In this document: in pieces, positions 24,301 to 36,067 of the stretch
How the letters are laid out: each line of letters opens with the position of its first letter
Position numbering within the stretch: position 1 is the first letter of the stretch
Assembly (NCBI GenBank): GCA_949316235.1
Contig: OX438741.1
Coordinates: 15,067,124 to 15,131,123, forward strand
Reading direction: 5' to 3'
DNA length: 64,000 bases
From: Oegoconia quadripuncta
Taxonomy: Eukaryota > Arthropoda > Insecta > Lepidoptera > Autostichidae
Notes under the pieces: generated by a model
Seen by the model: the letters and a program-made list of their open reading frames with translations, nothing else
Told to the model about the DNA's origin: nothing
Database searches by the model: none
Translations under genes and position numbers: made by a program

Positions 24301-26235
24301 TACTTAATAAAATTCTTCTATATATTTGCAGCACATGGGCACCCGAGAAGGTGTGGCAGCCAAGATTGAAGCCGAGACCAAAGTCAAGATTGAGGAGATG
24401 AACAAAACGGTGCAGTCACAGAAAGAGGCTGTATGTATACAGGAATATTTTACATGAAATAGAGCTGGAACCGATGCAAAGAATTTGGGGAACTGTCATA
24501 TTTCTCATTAATTGTCACTTTGTCTCCGTCCATGGCTCAATAACGAAGAATGCTGGTTTGATAACCAGTGGGATATGTGTATATTGGTTTGGGTGATGGT
24601 AGAGCATTTTTACAAGTTTTTATTAACTTGTCTTGTTTCTTTAAATGAACCGCATTGGTGAAATTCTGCAAGTAAAATTTGATCCTCTTTTAGGTATTTA
24701 ATCAAGCTGAGTTTAGATTATATTATATAATGTGAGCTTTTAAGCTGAGAGAGGTTTAATGTGTTGGGGTTTCCGGGTCAGTACGCTTCCACCTTCGACC
24801 TCATCTTCACTTAACATCAGGTGTGATTGAGGTCAAGTGCCAACCCGTTGTGCATAAAAAAAAAACTGAAATTTCGTATACATTTAAAATCCAGATGACA
24901 ATACAATAATATGGTGATAATGACCTGGTACTGCAGCCATCATTGTCTCCTTAGTGGGAACTTCTCAATGGTTAATAACACTGATTTCCCATTTTGTGTG
25001 TGTGTGTGCAATATTATGGAGCCATTGAGCTGGTCTGATGATGAATCTGAAGGTGACGATGAGAGCCCAATGATAAAACAATGCAACTTCATTGAGTTTT
25101 GACTTCTTTGATGTGTCTTGGCAAGTAATCTGATCGTAGATGGTATCCAGGGTCTGATTATGTAGCCAGAAGCACAGGAACTCAATAACTGTACAGTGAA
25201 ACTTTGAGGTTGTACCCATTTTGCTTATCTTCGTGATTACTAGAATAATATGTAATGAGCAGGGTCCGCTGATCGAGCATTGAAAGCTTCTTTTAAAAAA
25301 GTATTTTTAATGTATCCAATTTACCCTCTAAGCCTGCTGAGAAACAGCAATGTTGATAAGCATTGTTGTGTTCAGTTTGTTTGAGATAAGATAGTCTCCC
25401 AAAAAAGTTGAGGGTCCGGGAGAGCATTCGGCCTATCTTCATGTAGGGCTGTATTAATAAATCGATCTTGAGATTGAAATCGCGTCGCAATCTCAATACA
25501 ATTTTTTTTGATACTGTTTTAATATGCAACAGATTCTCAAGTATCAACTTTAGGTGATCTCAATCTTAAGAATGGTTTTATAATACTGGCCCTAGTCACG
25601 ATAGAGGTCAAGCACTAAGCCAGGGAACTTAATATTGAGCATTCTGTGTTCCCATGAGAGGTCATAAAATGTTCCATAAGACACTCATCATACTGAAGAT
25701 TCAAAAAATATGAATAAATTACTACTCGAATTATTATTACATCTGACACTGGCACAAATGTATCACCATAGTAAGAAGCAAGAAAGTGGAAGTCCTCTTA
25801 ATTTTTTTTTTTCGGGTCCCGGAAATGTAGTTCCTTTCTAAAACGCGAATACGCTAAAACCGAATCGAGCTAACCAGCGTTAATGTTGTTCTCTGTTGTT
25901 AGTGTGTGTATGTGGGTGTGAGAGCCATATACACACACACACACACGAAATCTGTAAAATTTCAACATACGAATGCCTGTAAAGTTCTATTAACTTCATT
26001 CTCTGCATGTCTATTTGCATATTTCTAATTTAACAGATGTTACTTATAAAATGTAATGACCAGTGAAATTGTTTCTCTATTATGAAAGTTTTAGTGTGGA
26101 TGTTACAGCAAATGTTTAACTATGTATGGTCCTTTTTGGTAAATCAACATCTTATCTTGTTCTCAGGTAATCAAAGACGTTCTCAACCTGGTCTACGATA
26201 TCAAGCCAGAGCTTCACGTCAACTACCGCGTTTAA
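21366..26235 (+). CDS. Vha13: V-type proton ATPase subunit G (complete, 4 exons)
   Basis: Subunit G is part of the peripheral stalk of the V-ATPase, where it pairs with subunit E and holds the V1 head against the membrane sector during proton pumping. Exons are 21366-21447, 23117-23217, 24332-24430 and 26167-26235. Each intron has GT/AG ends, and the phases (1, 0, 0) join without a break into 116 residues, close to the usual 117 of insect subunit G. The protein starts [20 protein letters not shown], the hallmark N terminus of the family. It continues as a charged helix rich in Lys, Glu and Arg and ends in a stretch with [10 protein letters not shown]. No signal peptide or membrane segment is expected or seen. 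The introns carry a TTAA-flanked MITE, a SINE and other repeats. The gene diverges from the MYLIP-like exon about 1.3 kb upstream. Identification is secure; an untranslated first exon cannot be excluded. Confidence 0.96.
23832..23968 (+). mobile_element. 137-bp MITE between TTAA duplicates
   Basis: GGCCCGTATT and AATACGGGCC inverted ends are flanked by TTAA on both sides, as for piggyBac-type MITEs. A second, partial copy of its interior lies at about 24010-24127. Confidence 0.7.
24523..24868 (+). mobile_element. tRNA-derived SINE, family B (diverged, V-ATPase G intron 3)
   Basis: A degenerate head (CTCCGTCCATGGCTCAATAA) and a clear 3' part (GGGTTTCCGGGTCAGTACGC, TGTGATTGAGGTCAAGTGCC) with a poly(A) tail. 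Confidence 0.7.
25448..25597 (+). mobile_element. Short MITE related to the GGCCCGTATTAATAA type
   Basis: GGGCTGTATTAATAAATCGA on the left and AATGGTTTTATAATACTGGC on the right form diverged inverted ends of a 150-base unit in V-ATPase G intron 3. Confidence 0.55.
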
Positions 26236-26373
26236 ATTAGGCGTGTACATACTTTGCAACACCTTATATTTTGTCGCATTGCTCCGAAATTACAGCGACC
26301 ATAATTAATTGTTATAAAATACTATTTAAAATAGGCTCTTAGGCGCGAGAAACGACGCTTCGCGCGGGACAAT

Positions 26374-26392
26374 CGCTGTCAAACTGACAGCG
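26374..26392 (+). promoter_or_regulatory. Perfect 8-bp stem-loop in the V-ATPase G 3' UTR
   Basis: CGCTGTCA and TGACAGCG flank a three-base loop inside an unusually GC-rich part of the 3' UTR (about 26335-26450), where a second TGACAG copy follows. The hairpin is read directly; any role in mRNA stability or localisation is only a guess. Confidence 0.4.
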
Positions 26393-26459
26393 ACGGGAAT
26401 AACGCGGTAATTTTGACAGTGACAGCAAAATGCGCGGGAAAATGCAATAGGATGCTGTA

Positions 26460-26465
26460 AATAAA
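26460..26465 (+). terminator. Vha13: Poly(A) signal AATAAA of the V-ATPase G gene
   Basis: A canonical AATAAA lies 225 bases after the stop codon of the V-ATPase subunit G gene. It is the first such signal downstream, so the 3' UTR is probably about 250 bases. Confidence 0.7.
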
Positions 26466-26469
26466 GCAT

Positions 26470-28127
26470 AGCTTGGTTTTGCCCTATTCTATTATTAATT
26501 AATTAATCAGTGATGAATTATTGTAAGCAAGTAATCAAAAATCAGCTCGATATCATTCCATTTGAAGTAAAAAAAGATGAAGGTCCGCTAAATAACACTT
26601 AACTGTATACTATAATTACAAAAATTGTATGTTATTCAATGTTGTATGTTGAATATAGAAATATAAAATGTTTCCGAAATAATGTTTTTAATGTTTTTAT
26701 TTCTTTTTTTCTTGTTACAAAGTAGTGAAATTGCAGCTGGTTTGTACAGTATTAGAGCAAAATATATTATTGATGTAATTTAATTATTGTTTCATTGCTG
26801 TATCTCCGGCTCTGCTGTCCATTCCTGGGCGCTGGAAAGAGATACAATGCTTTATAGTCCAGTAAGGATACACTTTAACTTACTATAATTTTAAAGGCCG
26901 TGGTTTTTTGCACATGGATACCTGTCAGTGATAGAATAAAAAAAAATCGAACAAATCGGTAGCGATTATATATTATTAAAATGACCACTGTGAATTACAT
27001 TGCGTCGGAGAATAGACTTAGAACCCCTGTAACTATTTTTAAAAAAATTTTCAAATACAATTATTTCAATTCAATAAACTATTTTTTGAAAATAGTTTTA
27101 GAAGATCTTAGCATCTTCTACAACGCAATAAAGTGCACAGTGGAAACATTAATTCAATATTGTAGGTTTTGTAACAAAATACCTACACTATATCTAAAGC
27201 AAACTCCTGATCCGTTAGAAAATATTTTTTACAATATCACTGATAGGTACTCTATGTACAAAAAATCAGGGACTTTAAGATTATAGGAAGTTACACCCCT
27301 AAATATGTATATTTGATTGAGGTCAAGTACCAACCCTCACCGGCGAATGAATGATAGTCTTGAGTTTCGTTTATAAATACGCGCACCTCTCAAGTGAGTA
27401 TTGCTTGAGTATGCACGTGCTTTTCAGGTTTCACACGTTTCCTTGAGACCGATCACAAGACTGTTCTCTATCTTGAGAATGGTTTATTCAATTCAATTCT
27501 TACGGGCCTTGGTTTTTTCTAAAACGATTTATAATCTGTTTGAAAGAAAACAGATTATAAATCTACCTACATGATTTATGATTGCACTAGTGTTTATGTA
27601 GATGGACATATCAATATCATTCTGCTCGGTGTAACAATCTGCTATAGCTATATAGAACAATACCTAATTGAAAATCTGAGCGAGCACTGAACATTGGCAT
27701 AAACAACGTTTACATATAAAATTGTTTAAAGTAAGTAGGTACGTATACTAATAATTATTATTGTGATTACAAATTATTTTTTTATCTAAAGAGGGCAGCA
27801 CTTAGCCCTTATTCTCGCACTAAAGTAACATAAATCGTAATGGTATTCTCGCCCGTAAATGTAAGTACTTACAAATGCTGTTCGTTCAGTTACAACGATC
27901 AACGAGCGATATTGTTGCTAAAAAGAAAGCATTATTATTTCGGTTTACATCTGTCCATCATTGTCACTCCTATCGATTCTTTCGCTTAATTAATGGAAGT
28001 TCATACTAATATTCAGGAAAAATAAATTTTCCAACTAGTTAGTTGATTGCTTAGAATAGGATGAAAATGTGTCAGCATTTTATTCCTGTGCTGGTCTCCG
28101 CGACTGCATATAGTTATATGTAGCCTT
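26470..28127. other. Intergenic, no gene seen
   Basis: A 101-codon plus-strand frame at 26981-27286 has no recognisable domain and a low-complexity composition, so I do not call it. A partial MITE lies at 27343-27513. Confidence 0.4.
27343..27513 (-). repeat. GGCCCGTATTAATAA-type MITE, partial copy
   Basis: Matches the half of the family that ends in GAGAATGGTTTATT and ACGGGCC, beginning at CGGCGAATGAATGATAGTCT. Confidence 0.7.
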
Positions 28128-28560
28128 TACAATAACTCGACTATACCGCCACTAGCCACCCCGAATTTACGACTTCTCGGCCACAACGGCCACTCTGAAC
28201 GTACGACTTCTCGGTCACAACGCTTAATACCCATCCTGAATTGCCGTCTTCTCGGCTGTTTAGCTACCCTGAATTTACGACTTCCCGGCCACAACGCAAT
28301 TTGGCCACCCTGAACGTACGACTTCTCGGCCACAACGCTTAATACCCATCCTGAATTATCGTCTTCTCGGCTGTTTAGTCACCATGAACTTACGTCTTCT
28401 CAGCCACAACGCCATCAACCCACCCTGAATTTACGACTTCCCGGCCACAACGCAATTTGGCCACCCTGAACGTACGACTTCTCGGCAACAACATCTCTTC
28501 ACCACCATGAACTTACGACTTCTCGACTACAACGCCTTCTAACCACGGCGCAAGTGCGCC
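28128..28560 (-). repeat. Minisatellite seeded by the C-terminal codons of the serine protease homologue
   Basis: About ten units of 33-42 bases share the core CGAGAAGTCGTA (minus strand) followed by a variant of TTCAGGGTGG. The first unit in the gene's direction is the end of the coding sequence itself: its last codons (VVVEKS) and TAA stop fall in the repeat core. Some later units have TAC where the stop is, others TAA. The array therefore makes up the 3' UTR and probably arose by unequal exchange or slippage from the terminal exon. Confidence 0.8.
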
Positions 28561-31500
28561 CAGCGTCGTGAACACGGCCGGCTGGTCAGGTGTATCGCAC
28601 CGCTTGGACGAGAAGGACAGTATCCCGACTAAAGTTCCCTTCATGACGGCCGGACCTCCGGCATCGTGCTGTAATCAGAGGTAAGCTGTCAGTGATCCAT
28701 CTGGTAGAGTGATGACATGATGATTATTTGCTGGCATGATTTTGCTGCTTCCTTCTGACCCCAAGGATGACATCCGTAGGGCATGTACAGAAACCAGCTA
28801 GTACCTACGTCTTTTTTTTTTTTTTTAATCTTTATTTAGGGACTTGAGTCCTTCTAGACATGACAGTCCCATCGTACCCTGACCAAGATTCACTGATGAG
28901 AAGATACAAACATATTATATAATAATCTGGCCGCTATTGATCCAGGTTTACCCAAAATTGATTGAGCCAAACCTACAGCGTATTGGCTCAGCTTTAATTG
29001 TCTCATCAGTGTATCTCTTTCATTTCGGTTTCTAGCACATTCCATCAACATGTGCTGAACATCTTCAACTACTCCGCAGACTTCACAGTTAGGAGTGTCG
29101 GTTCTTTTCATCAGATATCCAAACTTGTTTGATGGATAGTGCCCAGAACGTAGTCTAACAGCTAACTTAATTAATCGCCCACTTAGCTTAACTTCATCAA
29201 ACCAAGGTACCCGAAGAGGCTGACCTTGGATAGTTCTATACCAAATACCTTTTCCTAACGAACGACGATCAAAATATTCCTTCCAATTTGAATAACTAAC
29301 ATCTTTAAATTTTGGGGGGATTTCCGAATAAAGAAAGAAAGAAAGAAAAAGTATTTATTCGGTGTCACATACCGTAAACTAAACAATAATCTTAAATTCT
29401 AGCAAAATATACATATATATATGTGGCACCGAAAAGGCATCCACTCAGCATATGCCGAGGTACCAGTTAGATACCACGACGCTGGTCTTCCGTGGACTCC
29501 TTGAGCCAGACAACCAACCATAAACAGGTAATAAATTAACTACTGTCCCATCTAAATTTGAGCAGGCTAACGCCATTCGATCAGCCTCTTCGTTACCCTT
29601 TATTCCTATATGCTACCCCTGTTATTCATAAAAATTTACAAACGCTTTATAAGCCTGTTTTAGTTAAAGTATGTTTTGTCACTTTCTCTCATTACAACAT
29701 TTCCTTATGAAGGACAGCGACAAAACACACTTTAACTAAAACAGGCTTATAAAGCCTTTGTAAATTTTTATGAATAAGACGGTAAGTCTTTAGAGATAAG
29801 CTACTTTTTTAAAAAAGAACACGAAATGGGTAAATTGACCACAGATTGGTACTTGCATCAGAATATTCCAAACGCTGGACACGAAACACAATCATGGGCA
29901 GTTTGATAACTTACGTTACAAACATTTTTCTGTAGAGTTATGTAGCCAGCGCAAAAGTTGGTGCGAGTCACTAATTCTCTGAAAAAGAAATGTTTGTTAT
30001 GTGAATTAATAAGTCATAGAAGTTGGTTCCTATAGTATAGTTCAATAAGGATAAAATAAAATAAATAAATATTTCGGAAACTTACACCAATCATCTAGTC
30101 CCAAATTTAGCGAAGCTTGTACTATGGATACTAGATAACGGATAAACATACATAAATATTTATATAAACATCCAAGACTCGGGAATAAATGTTCGTATTC
30201 ATCACACAAACGATTCGAACCCGCAACCGTTGGTTTCGCTAATAGGGTCAATATCCACTACACCAAGCACCATTGTCCCCAAGGTAGCATCATAATATTC
30301 ACAGAGAAACCAAAAACATTTACAGTAGTAAGAAGAAAAAAAAACAGTTTTTATAACTAGAATTTCAGGTAGGTATGTATACAGGCAAATACTATATAAA
30401 CTCTATATACAGGTATGTATACCCACAAATTTTACTTACGTACAGATTTTAACATTTGAACCACTAATAGTTTGTAGGTAACTATCTTCGAAACCCCTCA
30501 ATCGATTTTCATCAAACATGACCTTTCCCCCCGTTTAGTTTTTAGACCATATTTCAGTGCCTTAAGCGTAAAACAATAGAAATGAGTCCCTCTGTGTAAC
30601 AGGAGTATAATAATTAGGTGTCCATGTAACGACGACCTCTTTGGTGTAGTGGTTAGAAACTCTGCTAGTATACCAAATGGTCGCGGGTTCGAATCCCGCT
30701 AGGGGCATATGTTTGTATGATGAATACAGACATGTGTTCCCGAGTTATGGATGTTTTTCATTTATACATGTATTTATTTACAAAAAAAAAATGTTTTTGT
30801 GTAGTTTATCAACCATCTGGTATCCATAACACAAGCCTAATGCTTACTGTGACCTAGATGGCGCTGTGTGTTTGTGCAAAGACATTTATGTATTATGTAA
30901 GGCTGCCCGCCCACGACAGACATTTTGTAGGACCGATAATCGGGCCGATTCGTCAATACTTTTAACACCGATATTGTGACCGATTTTTTGTAGGCTCACG
31001 TCCTACAAATAAATTGAAATATTGAAATCAGTACGTTCCATTTTTCTCCTTCAAAAAATCGGTCACCGATTGTCGGTCGTGGGCGGGCAGCCTAATCCAT
31101 AATTAGATATACCTTCCATAAACTGCTTGGCAATCGGCTAGATCGTAAATGGGAAGGTCCAGCTTCTGCAGCAGTACTTGTCCACCTGTGCCACCTGTCC
31201 CCTGGTTGCCCCAAATTTTGTTATCAATAACGATTGAAATAAAGTATTTGAAAAAAAATTTAGAGGAACATATTAAAATAACAATGCGGAAAATGTGAAA
31301 TCGATTCGAATAGATCGAACGTTTGCCGGTTAAAATATTAAGCAAAGACAGCTGCAAATGTACTTATAACCCAAATTCCACACACAATAAAGTTTTCATT
31401 TCATTTTAAGATTAGTAGGTAAACCCTTGCCATGTCTTTGTCTGTCTGTCTGTCTTTCCGAAGCTTAGCTCAGAGGCTATTAGTACCAGAAAGCTGTAAT

Positions 31501-34500
31501 TTGGCATGGGTATACAATATTAATCACGCGACAAAGTGGTAATATGAAATCTTGAAAAAAAAAATGTTTCTAGGGTTCGCCTTCACGTAAAGTGTGTAAT
31601 TTTATTTTAGTTTTGTTATCGCGTGGGGTGTCGTTGGATAGGTCGTTCACAAGTTGATAAATAATAGTCGAAAAACTTATAAAATGTACTCCGTTGAAAG
31701 TTATTTGTCATACAAAAAGTCCTCTTCTAAGTCGGTGATGTGGTCACGTATCACGCATGGCAGATGAGGGAGTGGCGAAACGCGTCTTCTATTCTGAACT
31801 AGAGGAGAGCAAGCGAAAGCTTGGCGGTCAACTCCGCCTCCGTGGCTCAATGTAAACAACATTGGGCTTACGATGAGGAGGTCGCGGGTTCGATACCCAG
31901 CGGGGAACATGTTTAAGTACTCGGTTTGGTTGGTGGTAGGGTATTTTAAATGTCCGCCTGGCTAGCTACCACCATCTTATCTAAATCTGCCGCCAAGCAG
32001 CAATGTTAATAGCATTGTTGTGTTCCGGTTGCCAGAGATCAGATAACCAGTCCTCCAAATGTGTTGGGGTTTCCGGGTCAGTACGCTTCCACCTTCGATC
32101 TCATCTTCACCCTCATCAGGTGTGATTGAGGTCAAGTACCAATCGTTGTGCATAAAAAAAAATAAAAAACTTCTGAGATATAAGGATGTTCAGAAGCGCC
32201 ACATGAACAGATGCATCATTGAGCCATCTCGATGGGAAGGTTTGGCAGCACAACGTTCTGAATGGTGCAGGGTAGTGCAAGGATAGTAAGCGATTTCGAA
32301 GAGCAGCGTAAAGCTGACCTCGACGCTAAACGCGACGAGCTGAAAACCCGTCCACCCGCTGCCATTCATTATCGCTACGTGGAAGGTGTGCTTACGTGCC
32401 CACATAGCGCACGTGAGTTCACCGCAAAGATCGGCTATGTTAGCCATCTTCGAGCGCACCAGTGCCAAACCGATTAGGAGTCGAAGTAGTCGCCATGACC
32501 GAAATCAGTCAGAAGTATCAACATTGTAAGGGCAAGTGCGGAACTTGCTAAATGGATTTCTTTCGTTAACCTTTTATCCATCGTCATGCTCAAACCGCTC
32601 TAATCAAAGGCTTGCTCAAGAGCAACAATTAAAATTCCCTTACCAAAACCGATCCCCAACCCAGAAACGTAACGTTATAATCGATTGGTATATTCCTTTC
32701 CCTCGAATAGTCGATTTTATTGACCAACGTCTCCTTCTTTCCGAAGGTTATGTTCTTGTGGAGTCTTAGCACAGCAGCGTTGAAGTCCAAGGTGTCTGGC
32801 TTGTAGTTCGGATGGAAGGAGATCTCGATGACTCGCAGCACTTCGCCGCCGGCGGTGGCATTGGTGGACCCAACTCTCACAGTGAGCATCTTCACATATT
32901 CGCGGAAGAAACGGTTGTTGTACTGGCTGTGGGTGTTTAATCATAGGAAAAAGTATTAGGATTCATGCTCGTACAACTTGTATAGGGGCTGGGAATCTGA
33001 TTAATCTTGAATGAAGGTTTTAGGTGTAGTTACGTAGAGAACCCTTGGCACCCTTCGGTAAATGACTAATGATGTTTCTGCGTATTGGAGTAACAGCGGG
33101 ACGAGTTAACTCTCACTCGGTTATGTCAGCCTAGTATTAGTCTAGCGTCCAAGGCAGCAATAGAGACTACATGCGTTGCAGAGCAGTACTGGCTTATGAG
33201 ATCCTGGCTGTAGCATGAGGTGACTATCCCTTGCCTATGTTAACGTGGTCTAGTATCCAAAATAGCAATAGAGTCATGAAGGACACCGTCGTTGACGCCT
33301 TGCAAAGTACAATGCACTTATGACCCTGATTCGGAGGGAAATCTCGTTCATAATCATATCAGCCGCAGGACATCCGTTCAGTGCTCATTTGATAAGAATA
33401 ATTAATTTTAAAAATATGGGGATAAGAAGATGAAGATTAACACTCACAGCTGTAGACAATGCGCTGCGGTGAGGACTCTATCCCTGTCCAAGACCACGGC
33501 TCCACACCATAGCTCCTTGTTCACCAGGAGAGCAGCCATGAAAGGATAGTCCTCGACGCTTGTACTCTCGTCGGGGTTGTATATGCGGCGGTAGCGCGGA
33601 TGGAGAGGTGGGTATGCTTGTGTGGCTAGATGGGTGATGGGTGAGGAGGCTCATGTATTTAAATGTATGCTTTTATGTGAAGTACTTTATCCACAGACAT
33701 TAAATTGCTGCCTTCAGTAAGTTGAAAATTGGTTAAATATTTCAGTAGGTAACATTGCATTGTCACGATAAGATGTTGTAATAGATGGCACAGTGATATG
33801 TCTTACTGCTTGATGTGGATGGTGTGTCCTGACGTCTGCTGGGGAATTCAATCGGCAGTCCCTCGTACTGCCACTCGCGGCCGGGCATGTAGAGACTCCG
33901 CCGGGGCTCGTCCACTGAACGTGACAGATGACAATTAATAGATTGACTAATATCACACTTCAGGTGATAAAGAGTAACCAACTACATAAATAATTTATTC
34001 TAGGTGACTAGTTGCATTCTAATTGGGATTGGATAAGATCCCACCTCCGCTCTCCTCCCACTGTAACTCCTGTAAGCCAGGATCAACAGTAGTACTCTGC
34101 ACGGCGCCTACTGAAGGTAGACGGTGCCCTACGTGACTCTATTGCTACCTTGGACCCCAGACTAATTAAAGAAAGAAAGTCCCACTTCCCCTCCAGTAAA
34201 TGGGATTGGATAAGTAGGAAAAGAAATTTCTTACGTCCCTCGGCAAATGGAGCCAGGATCAACAGCGGTACAGCTGAACGTCGCCTACTGAAAGTAAGCG
34301 GGTCCCGAGAAAAGACTTTACGCTACCTTGGGCCCCAACTTTATTTAAGAAGAAGAAAATAGGGGTTTAAAGAAGGAAAAATAAAATAATTTCCTCCTTC
34401 CCCTTTACAAATGGGAGTGTAGCCAGAGAAAAGCAAAAAACCCTCGTATTAGGGTAAAATTAAATGGGAAAAGGGTACAGAGTGAGGCTCAGTCCCTAAT

Positions 34501-36067
34501 GAGTATAGAATACACCACGGACGGCTCCAAGGGACGCAGTGAGTTCTTGATAAGTAGTACCAATGAACTGCAAAATGGCACTAAGGCCATCCCTATGGGG
34601 AAGGTGGTCAAGTGAAGCCCGACCCCCTGATATTCCATACACCATTGACCAAGAGTAATGGTGTCAATAGTAAGAGTGCCAAAAACGCTTGGAAGCTCGG
34701 AAATTATATAGTTTTTTAATTTATTTATTCAGTTCAGAGACAAGCAGTTGCTTTCTCAAATTATAATAAGTAGCTCATTATGACTGAAATGTAGGCAGTC
34801 GTCAAGCTAAGTCCGTGGCCTGCAGCGGCGGCTCATGATTCATTTAGGAAAACTTACATCACTGTTTAAACTTATTGTTATTATTAAATTCTTTATTGCA
34901 CACAAAAATAAAATACAAAGAACATTTAACATAGATGATGAAGTGTACAAAGGCGGTCTTATCGCTGATAGCGATTTCTTCCAGACAACCTCAGGTAAAG
35001 GAGCTTTTTTAATAAGTAGTTGGATAGTGCAAAGTAAAAGCTGAATAACTTAAATATCAGTAGGTACATAGACGATACATAGGTATAGTGGAATACATAC
35101 AAAGATAAACACTTACTAAAATAAACAAACCATATAAATAAGTACAATAATAAAATACACATAAATATATATAACAGTATATACAATTCATTAGAGAGAT
35201 AAATAATAGACGCAGTTTAGACTCTTACGCAGCAACTTAGAGACTGTTTTAGTTAAACAGCATTGCAAGCATTTGATAAATATTTTCTATGAACTAGGCT
35301 GTCAATGTCTGGTGTTCAAGGTAGCACTGTGCACTGCACGGTAGGATAGAGCGAAAGCAGGAGGAGTGCACAAAAGATCCCGATTGGGTCGAGGCAGTGA
35401 CGGATTAAGACTACTTGATGCCCTAACTAATCCACGCCTGTGGGCCCCCCTATCCGTATGTTAACTAGAATCGGTCTTTCATGCCAGGCGGGGGGCCCGC
35501 GGGGAAGGGGTGGTTTGTGATTGGCTGATAGCAATACCGGTGCTTTCGAATTGCCGAATGCACTAGACTAGCGGGCAGCGAGTGGGCGCAAGCGGGAGAG
35601 CGTGGTAACTCTAGGTCGGCTCTTATGTTAACTTAAAACGCGCGAATTTTCAAATTAGTCCTATAAGCTTTTTTTGGTATGGTTTTTGGTGACGTGAGAG
35701 TGAGACGTGATGCCCTAAGGACGGATTTTTTTGTGCTTCTTCTGGTGCCCCCCCAGACGTGATGCCCTAGGCAATTGCTTAATTTGACTAAGGGTTAATC
35801 CGTCACTGGGTCGAGGTGCTTTTGGGCATAAATGTCCAACCCTATAGCAAATATAAGAATAGAATATAAGAATAGAATGGTATACTCCTAACAAGGTATA
35901 CTAGGAGCCCATGAGTTGTGTGGTCGATGATAATGAAATAACTCACTGTCGTCTGTTGAAGAGTCGGACTGCGAACTGGTCCAAAGAATATTGTCGTTAT
36001 GAGCGTCTATGTAAACTGAACTAATTAACAGCAACATTAATTTCACCATTTTGTGTGTGTCCGCCAT
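28513..36067 (-). CDS. Catalytically inactive serine protease homologue (complete, 7 exons)
   Basis: A secreted chymotrypsin-fold protein of 332 residues, rebuilt from exons 35947-36067, 33807-33914, 33448-33625, 32644-32926, 31113-31201, 29915-29978 and 28513-28668. All introns are GT/AG and every phase matches. A hydrophobic signal peptide ([15 protein letters not shown]) is at the N terminus; the ATG at 36049 is an alternative start. The catalytic His is kept (LTAAHC, His132). The catalytic Asp is replaced by Asn ([10 protein letters not shown], Asn185), and the GDSGG box reads HDAGG, with Ala284 at the catalytic Ser. The usual IVGG activation end is also missing (RIYNPDES). Cys pairs, FLGWG and NFCAG motifs show the fold is intact. 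Family knowledge suggests a non-proteolytic role such as immunity cofactor, binding protein or seminal fluid protein. Introns hold SINEs, a LINE fragment and a MITE 20 bases from the exon 5 donor. Confidence 0.9.
28811..29335 (-). mobile_element. LINE fragment: C-terminal RNase H/zinc-knuckle region (I or R1-like)
   Basis: From about 29335 the frame reads [27 protein letters not shown] and the terminal [17 protein letters not shown] knuckle, then a 3' UTR and a poly(A) tail (T run at 28811). A related tail is seen at 47355-47425. Confidence 0.75.
29336..29600 (-). mobile_element. Antisense LINE 3' end with (TTTC)n tail
   Basis: AAAGAAAGAAAGAAAG at 29328-29350 followed by AAGTATTTATTCGGTGTCAC is the reversed tail of a CR1-like 3' UTR. 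Confidence 0.5.
29621..29778 (+). mobile_element. 158-bp palindromic MITE
   Basis: Arms containing TTATTCATAAAAATTTACAA and CTTTATAAGCCTGTTTTAGT occur in inverted order at 29717-29778. It lies about 130 bases downstream of protease homologue exon 6. Confidence 0.8.
30045..30280 (-). mobile_element. tRNA-derived SINE, family A1 (protease homologue intron 5-6 area)
   Basis: The tRNA-like head on the minus strand (GGATTCGAAC-type B box region near 30216-30240) and the TTTGGGACTAGATGATTGG body identify the family. Confidence 0.82.
30631..30895 (+). mobile_element. tRNA-derived SINE, family A2
   Basis: A second subfamily with head TGTAGTGGTTAGAAACTC and B box GGTTCGAATCCCGCTAGGGG, then a body with GATGGCGCTGTGTG. 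It directly abuts the MITE at 30901. Confidence 0.85.
30901..31092 (+). mobile_element. MITE with 17-bp inverted repeats beside a splice donor
   Basis: GGCTGCCCGCCCACGAC is perfectly inverted at 31076-31092, with further inner pairing (ACCGAT, ATCGGT). It begins 20 bases from the exon 5 boundary of the protease homologue. Confidence 0.85.
31834..32165 (+). mobile_element. tRNA-derived SINE, family B (protease homologue intron)
   Basis: A near full-length copy: head CCGCCTCCGTGGCTCAATG, B box GGTCGCGGGTTCGATACCC, body with CTGGCTAGCTACCACCATCT and an A-rich end. Confidence 0.88.
32170..32525 (+). mobile_element. LINE fragment: C-terminal end with a zinc-finger-like motif
   Basis: Pieces in two frames read [33 protein letters not shown] and [11 protein letters not shown], the usual C terminus of an RTE/Rex1-type LINE ORF with a C2H2-like finger. 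A frameshift near 32280 breaks it. Confidence 0.65.
34025..34370 (+). repeat. Diverged tandem duplication, about 180 bp
   Basis: The motif order GGATTGGATAAG, AGCCAGGATCAACAG, GCCTACTGAA and CTACCTTGG occurs twice (34025-34170 and 34202-34345). The following 300 bases look like decayed retroelement 3' sequence without a recognisable frame. Confidence 0.6.
35395..35808 (+). mobile_element. hAT-type MITE with perfect 8-bp target duplication
   Basis: Ends CAGTGACGGATTAA and TTAATCCGTCACTG are inverted repeats, flanked by GGTCGAGG on both sides (35387-35394, 35809-35816). The interior is GC-rich (a G/C run near 35490). It lies between exon 1 and exon 2 of the serine protease homologue. Confidence 0.9.

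Noticed and set aside
28128..28560. Regular repeat array resembling a CRISPR
   Set aside because: Units are imperfect, have no constant spacer length, start in a coding exon and lie in an animal genome with no cas genes.
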